Below, in pieces: positions 59,339 to 64,000 of a DNA stretch of 64,000 bases. The DNA is from Planctomycetota bacterium. GTDB lineage: Bacteria; Planctomycetota; UBA1135; GCA-002686595. The stretch covers positions 434,001 to 498,000 of the forward strand of contig JADJNY010000015.1 of the NCBI GenBank assembly GCA_016714045.1, written 5' to 3'. The position numbers and the translations under genes are program-made. Each line of letters starts with the position of its first letter. The stretch's first letter is position 1. The notes beneath the pieces are model-generated. The model was not told the DNA's origin. It worked only from the letters and a program-made list of their open reading frames with translations, and did not search any database.

Positions 59339-60715
59339 ATGAACCCCGTCCTCGTCGGTGTCGCCATCTACGTCGCGGCGCAGTTCGCGCTCGGGATGTG
59401 GGTCAGCCGCAAGATCGCGACGGAGGACGACTACTTCGTCGCGGGTCGCCGCCTCGGCATGGGGCTCTCGACGTTCTCGATTTTCGCGACGTGGTTCGGC
59501 GCGGAGACGTGCGTCGGCGCGGCGGGAGCGATCTACGCGGACGGCCTCTCGCGCACGTCCGTCGAGCCGTTCGCGTACGGCGTCTGCCTCCTGATCATGG
59601 GCGTCGTCTTCGCCGCGCCCTTCTGGCGCGCGAAAGTGACCACGATCGCGGACCTGTTCCGAAATCGCTTCTCGCCGAGCGTCGAGCGCTTCGCCGCGCT
59701 GCTCCTCATCCCCACGTCGGTCCTGTGGGCCGCCGCGCAGATCCACGCGTTCGGCGAAGTGCTGTCCGAAGCGAGCCAGCTCGCGCCCGTGATCGGCATC
59801 ACGATCGCCGCCGCGATCGTCGTCGCCTACACGACCGCCGGCGGGATGATGTCCGACGTCGTGACCGACCTCGTGCAGGCGATCGCGCTCACGGCCGGGC
59901 TCGTCGTGCTGCTCGTCGTCGTCGTGGGCGAGCTCGGCGGCGTCGACGCGACGGTGCAAGCGCTGTCCCAAGCGCGCATCGACGTCCTCGCGCGCGAAGG
60001 CCCGGGCGTCCTCGACACGATCGAGGCCTGGGCGCTCCCCATCTGCGGCTCCGTCGTCGCGCAGGAGGCGATCTCGCGCGCCATCTCGTCGCGGACCGAG
60101 GTCATCGCGAAGCGCTCCGTGCTCGTCGGCGGCTCGCTCTACGTCGCGATCGGCACGATTCCGGTGCTGCTCGGTTTGCTCGGCGCGCGGCTCGTGCCGA
60201 ACCTCGAGTCGCCCGAGCGCATCCTGCCCGTCCTGGCGCAGCAGCACCTGAACACGCTCGGGTACGTGCTTTTCGCGGGAGCGATCATCTCGGCGATCCT
60301 GTCGACCGTCGACAGCACGCTGCTCGTCGCGTCGTCGCTGCTCTCGCGCAACTTGATCCTGTCGCGGCATGGCGACTTCTCGCAGAACCGGCGCGTGCTC
60401 ACGGCGCGGCTTTGCGTCGCGGGCTTCGGCGTCGTCGCGTGGCTTCTCGCGCTGCAATCGGAGGGCGTGCTCGACACGGTGGAGCAAGCGTCGGGCTTCG
60501 GGAGTGCGGGGATCCTCGTGATCGTCGCGTTCGGGCTGTTCACGCGCTTCGGCGGAGCGCGCGCGGCGCTCGCCTCGCTCGCGGCGGGGATCGTCGTGTG
60601 GATCGCCGGTCGGTACGTCGTCGACGGCTGGCCGTGGCCGTATCTGTGCTCGCTCGGCGCGGCGCTGGGCGCGTATGTACTGGTCGGCGCGGCGGAGCGC
60701 GCTCGAGCCCGGTGA
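59339..60715 (+). CDS. Sodium:solute symporter (SSS family)
   Basis: A 458-residue protein with about twelve to thirteen membrane helices. It begins MNPVLVGVAIYVAAQFALGM, followed by ATEDDYFVAGRRLGMGLSTF, the N-terminal pattern of SSS transporters, then TWFGAETCVGAAGAIYADGL and later SAILSTVDSTLLVASSLLSR, the conserved sodium-site helix. The Arg/Ala-rich end closes the gene. The substrate (sugar, amino acid, organic acid or other) cannot be told. It stands alone between element B2 and element B3. Confidence 0.9.
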   Translation: MNPVLVGVAIYVAAQFALGMWVSRKIATEDDYFVAGRRLGMGLSTFSIFATWFGAETCVGAAGAIYADGLSRTSVEPFAYGVCLLIMGVVFAAPFWRAKVTTIADLFRNRFSPSVERFAALLLIPTSVLWAAAQIHAFGEVLSEASQLAPVIGITIAAAIVVAYTTAGGMMSDVVTDLVQAIALTAGLVVLLVVVVGELGGVDATVQALSQARIDVLAREGPGVLDTIEAWALPICGSVVAQEAISRAISSRTEVIAKRSVLVGGSLYVAIGTIPVLLGLLGARLVPNLESPERILPVLAQQHLNTLGYVLFAGAIISAILSTVDSTLLVASSLLSRNLILSRHGDFSQNRRVLTARLCVAGFGVVAWLLALQSEGVLDTVEQASGFGSAGILVIVAFGLFTRFGGARAALASLAAGIVVWIAGRYVVDGWPWPYLCSLGAALGAYVLVGAAERARAR

Positions 60716-60781
60716 GCTTGACGACTGCGTTGCCAGGGCGGTTTGTCACCGCACGCGCAGGCCTCAACTCGCGCGCTCGAC

Positions 60782-60884
60782 GAATACGGTGCCAGTGCAT
60801 TTCTTCACCAGATCCGCAGACCTCATCCCGCGCGGTCGATCTGGTGAAGAGGTGCTCTGGCACGGAATTCCGGGCACCGTATTC
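60782..60884. repeat. Family B inverted-repeat element, copy B3
   Basis: GAATACGGTGCC (60782-60793) to GGCACCGTATTC (60873-60884), inner CTTCACCAGATC/GATCTGGTGAAG. Its right arm is partly doubled: TGCTCTGGCAC is followed by GGAATTCC and then again GGGCACCGTATTC. It lies at the 3' side of the symporter gene, just before element A7. Confidence 0.82.
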
Positions 60885-60892
60885 CGGGTGGT

Positions 60893-61075
60893 GGACCCTT
60901 GGTGTCGGTCGGGACGCAATTGCCAGATGGGGCGACACGGGGGAAGGGGAGCAACGGAGCACATTCGGATGCTTCGCATTCCGGACTCCGCGTTGGCTCG
61001 GGCCGGAGGACTAGCCGCGAGCCAACGCGGAGTTCTAGGGGCTCTCAGCGACGAGCGTGGGGCGGGGCGATGAGG
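60893..61075 (-). repeat. Family A intergenic hairpin element, copy A7 (subtype 2, reverse)
   Basis: Reverse copy between the convergent symporter and MATE genes. Right end TGGTGTCGGTCGGGACGCAA, TTGCCAGATGGGGCGACA, GAGCAACGGAGCACATTCGG and GATGCTTCGCATTCCGG. The hairpin arms are ACTCCGCGTTGGCTCGGGCC and CGCGAGCCAACGCGGAGT, followed by TAGGGGCTCTCAGC. Pairing fails only near the tip. With B3 it fills the gap 60716-61109. Confidence 0.88.
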
Positions 61076-61109
61076 TCGCGCTGCGGCGCTTGCTTCCGAA
61101 CGGAGGAAC

Positions 61110-62510
61110 TCAGTGCACGACCGGCGGCGGCGCGTCGGGCGCGCGCTCGGGCACGCCTTGCTTTTGGTAGCGGCGCGCCTTCCACGCGAAGCGTGCGAGG
61201 AGTAGCAGTGCTGCCGCGCTCAACCCCGCGACGAGGCCCTTCCACAGTCCGACTGGGCCCTGTTCGAGGTGCTTCCCGAGCCACCACCCGCAGCCGAAGC
61301 CGACGCCCCAGTACGACAGCGTCGTGATCCATGCGGGGACGAGCGTGTCCTCGAGTCCGCGCAGCGCTCCGTTGAACAGCGCTTGCACGCCGTCGGAGAG
61401 TTGGAACACCGCCGCGAGCCCGAGCAGCGTCGTCGCGAGCGCGAGCACGGCTGCGTCCTGCGTGTAGAAGCCCGCGATGACGCCGGGCAGGAGGAAGAGC
61501 ACCGTCGCCGCGACGACTTGCGTGCCGATCACGAGCGCGAACCCCGCCGCTCCCGCCCATGCGATGCCGTCCGCGTCTCGCCGACCGACCGCGTTGCCGA
61601 CGCGCACCGTCGTCGCCATGCCGAGGCCGAGCGGGATCATGAACGTGAACGACGCGACGTTGAGCGCGATCGCGTGCGCGCTCGCCGCGACCGGGCCGAA
61701 CGAACCCGACATCCACGCGGTCACGACGAACAAGCTCCCTTCCATGAAGATCGACACGCCCATCGGCACGCCGACCTTCAGGAGCCGCACGATCGCCGCG
61801 AACTGCGGCGCTTCGAAGCACTCGTACAGGCGCGCGGTCGCGTAGCGGCGGTCGCGCGCGAGCAGCACGAGGTACGCGATCGCCTCCGTCCACAGCACCG
61901 CCGCGTGCGCGTAGCCCGCGCCCGCCGCGCCGAACTTCGGCACGCCGAACTTCCCGTACATCAGGATCCACGCGAGCGGCACGAGCACGACGAGCCCGAG
62001 CGCGCTCACGTACATGGTCGGCCGCGTCAGCGAGAGCCCTTCGCTCGTCGACTTCGCCGTGAAGAACAAGGCGAGCGCCGGCGCGCCCCACGAGATCGCC
62101 GAGAGGAACGCGCTCGCGCCGGGACGGATCTCGGGCGCGACGCCGGAAAGATCGAGCAGAGGCTCCGCGAAGCGCAACCCGACGAACAGCAGCACGCCGA
62201 GCCCGAGCGCGATCCACAGCGTCTGGCGGAACACGTGCCCGACCTCGCCCCGCCGCCCCGCGCCGTCGAGCTGCGCCACGGCCGGCGTGACGGCCATGAG
62301 CACGCCGATCACGACGAGCAACGCGACGATCCACGCGTTGTAGCCCATCGAAACCGCCGCGAGCACGTCCGTGCCGAGCTGCCCCGACAGGATCGTGTCC
62401 GCGACGTTCATCGAGATCAGCAGCAGCTGCCCCGCCATCAACGGCAGCGCGAGCACGAACGTACGCCCGCACTCCGCGCGCAACCGCGCGAACCGTTCCG
62501 ACGAGCTCAT
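61110..62510 (-). CDS. MATE family multidrug/sodium antiporter
   Basis: A 466-residue protein with twelve membrane helices in two homologous halves. The N-terminus MSSSERFARLRAECGRTFVL leads to LPLMAGQLLLISMNVADTIL, then SGQLGTDVLAAVSMGYNAWI, the MATE/NorM signature. The second half repeats the pattern (GVPMGVSIFMEGSLFVVTAW; MATTVRVGNAVGRRDADGIA). The start is taken at ATG 62510, where the family begins; the frame is open 15 codons upstream. It probably exports toxic cationic compounds with sodium or protons. Confidence 0.93.
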   Translation of the reverse strand: MSSSERFARLRAECGRTFVLALPLMAGQLLLISMNVADTILSGQLGTDVLAAVSMGYNAWIVALLVVIGVLMAVTPAVAQLDGAGRRGEVGHVFRQTLWIALGLGVLLFVGLRFAEPLLDLSGVAPEIRPGASAFLSAISWGAPALALFFTAKSTSEGLSLTRPTMYVSALGLVVLVPLAWILMYGKFGVPKFGAAGAGYAHAAVLWTEAIAYLVLLARDRRYATARLYECFEAPQFAAIVRLLKVGVPMGVSIFMEGSLFVVTAWMSGSFGPVAASAHAIALNVASFTFMIPLGLGMATTVRVGNAVGRRDADGIAWAGAAGFALVIGTQVVAATVLFLLPGVIAGFYTQDAAVLALATTLLGLAAVFQLSDGVQALFNGALRGLEDTLVPAWITTLSYWGVGFGCGWWLGKHLEQGPVGLWKGLVAGLSAAALLLLARFAWKARRYQKQGVPERAPDAPPPVVH

Positions 62511-62606
62511 GACGCGCGCGCTCCAGCGACGACGAAGGAGCCCGCGGTGCGCCACCGATCACGAGCCGCGGCCAACCGTGCGCACGACTCCGCTGCTCGC
62601 GAGCGC

Positions 62607-62858
62607 CACGGCCCACGCTGCGCGAGCGCCGAATCGAACTTCGCGCTCCACGGCCCACGCCGCGTGAGCGCCGAATCGAACTTCGCGCGCCGCGGACCAC
62701 GCTGCGTGACCGCCGAATCGAACTCTGCGCGCCACGGACCACGCTGCACGGCCGCCGAATCGAACTCCGTGCGCCACGGCCCACGCTGCGCGAGCGCCGA
62801 ATCGAACTCCGCGCGCCGCGGACCACGCTGCACGGCCGCCGACTCCCCGCTCGACCGC
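62607..62858. repeat. Tandem array, six 42-bp units
   Basis: Units start at 62607, 62649, 62691, 62733, 62775 and 62817, pattern CACGG-CCACGCTGCGCGAGCGC followed by CGAATCGAACTCCGCGCGC. The last unit is truncated. 42 is a multiple of three, so long Arg/Ser-rich frames run through it on both strands without evidence that they are genes. It sits in the gap 62511-63088 between the MATE gene and hemL; the rest of that gap shows no gene. Confidence 0.92.
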
Positions 62859-63088
62859 CGCACGTGGCTCCACGCCCACGACGACGCCGCACCGCGCGGG
62901 GGCGTGAAAGGGGCGGGCACGGACTCGTGGACGCGGCTCATGTCGGGGGTCGGGCTCGCGAGCGCGACCTCCGCAGAGGAGCGCAGGAGACCGCGAGGGG
63001 GCGGGAACCTATCATCCACGCATCGAAACCACGCCGACGCGGCCGGAAAACCGCCTCCGCGCTCCCTCGGCTCGACCCGCACCTCACC

Positions 63089-64000
<912 letters not shown>

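Noticed and set aside
6131..62858. CRISPR arrays among the tandem repeats
   Set aside because: Units are contiguous without variable spacers and no cas gene is present.
62559..62879. Arg/Ser-rich repeat proteins coded by the 42-bp array
   Set aside because: Frames stay open only because the unit is a multiple of three; no start with ribosome binding site and no other support.

Overview
This window is a high-GC chromosomal segment (around 70 % GC by eye) from a free-living, motile Gram-negative-type bacterium. The most likely source is a planctomycete. Three things point there: secreted proteins ending in a Cys-rich 'CPCGN-G-GHGC' domain, a Ser/Thr kinase fused to a formylglycine-generating-enzyme (FGE) domain, and a sulfatase, GH95 fucosidase and arylsulfotransferase-like enzyme close together. 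No rRNA or tRNA gene and no CRISPR array was recognised. The taxonomic call is an inference from gene content.

Layout. 1-7713: flagellar basal body, export and switch operon, in the order fliE (3' end), fliF, fliG, fliH, fliI, fliJ, a MotE-like gene, fliM, fliN; fliN carries an in-frame TAA. 7932-12074: FAD oxidoreductase, TMEM175-like channel and full-length ispG. 12282-14979: two lower-GC genes for exported proteins, flanked by ispG and a second, truncated ispG 3' end (15073-15685). 15801-26954: GH95 fucosidase, hemE (with a KOW domain), an exported hypothetical protein, a membrane protein with an ECF sigma factor and a frameshifted small membrane gene, and an arylsulfotransferase-like gene whose signal peptide is out of frame. 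27124-33519: LamG protein, kinase-FGE, yebC. 33743-39844: hemN, a carboxypeptidase-regulatory-like repeat protein and a membrane glycosyltransferase. 40096-43304: motA, two motB-type genes and a fliL-like gene. 43478-46306: a YtrA-type GntR regulator with an ABC transporter behind a clear palindromic operator. 46837-49563: PhzF, cupin, sulfatase-superfamily enzyme. 49831-56249: tightly packed heme operon hemY(hemG)-hemX/ccsA-like-hemA-hemC-hemD-hemB. 56521-64000: a second CPC-GC secreted protein, a tandem universal stress protein, a sodium:solute symporter, a MATE exporter and the 5' part of hemL.

Function. Most enzymes of the C5 route from glutamyl-tRNA to protoporphyrin are here (hemA, L, B, C, D, E, N, Y), split over four places within 45 kb; only ferrochelatase is not seen. 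The flagellar operon and the stator/fliL operon are 32 kb apart.

Non-coding structure. Nearly every gap longer than about 300 bp is filled by a short repetitive element. Family A has seven copies of about 100-230 bp, built on a 22-bp-stem hairpin whose two sequence subtypes differ by compensatory changes. Family B has three copies of about 85-100 bp with long inverted repeats, and C is a single 150-bp inverted-repeat unit. There are also tandem arrays with 14, 38, 40 and 42-bp units; the 38-bp array carries the stop codons of both convergent genes it separates. The main oddities are these element families, the ispG duplication, the HemE-KOW fusion and the interrupted fliN.
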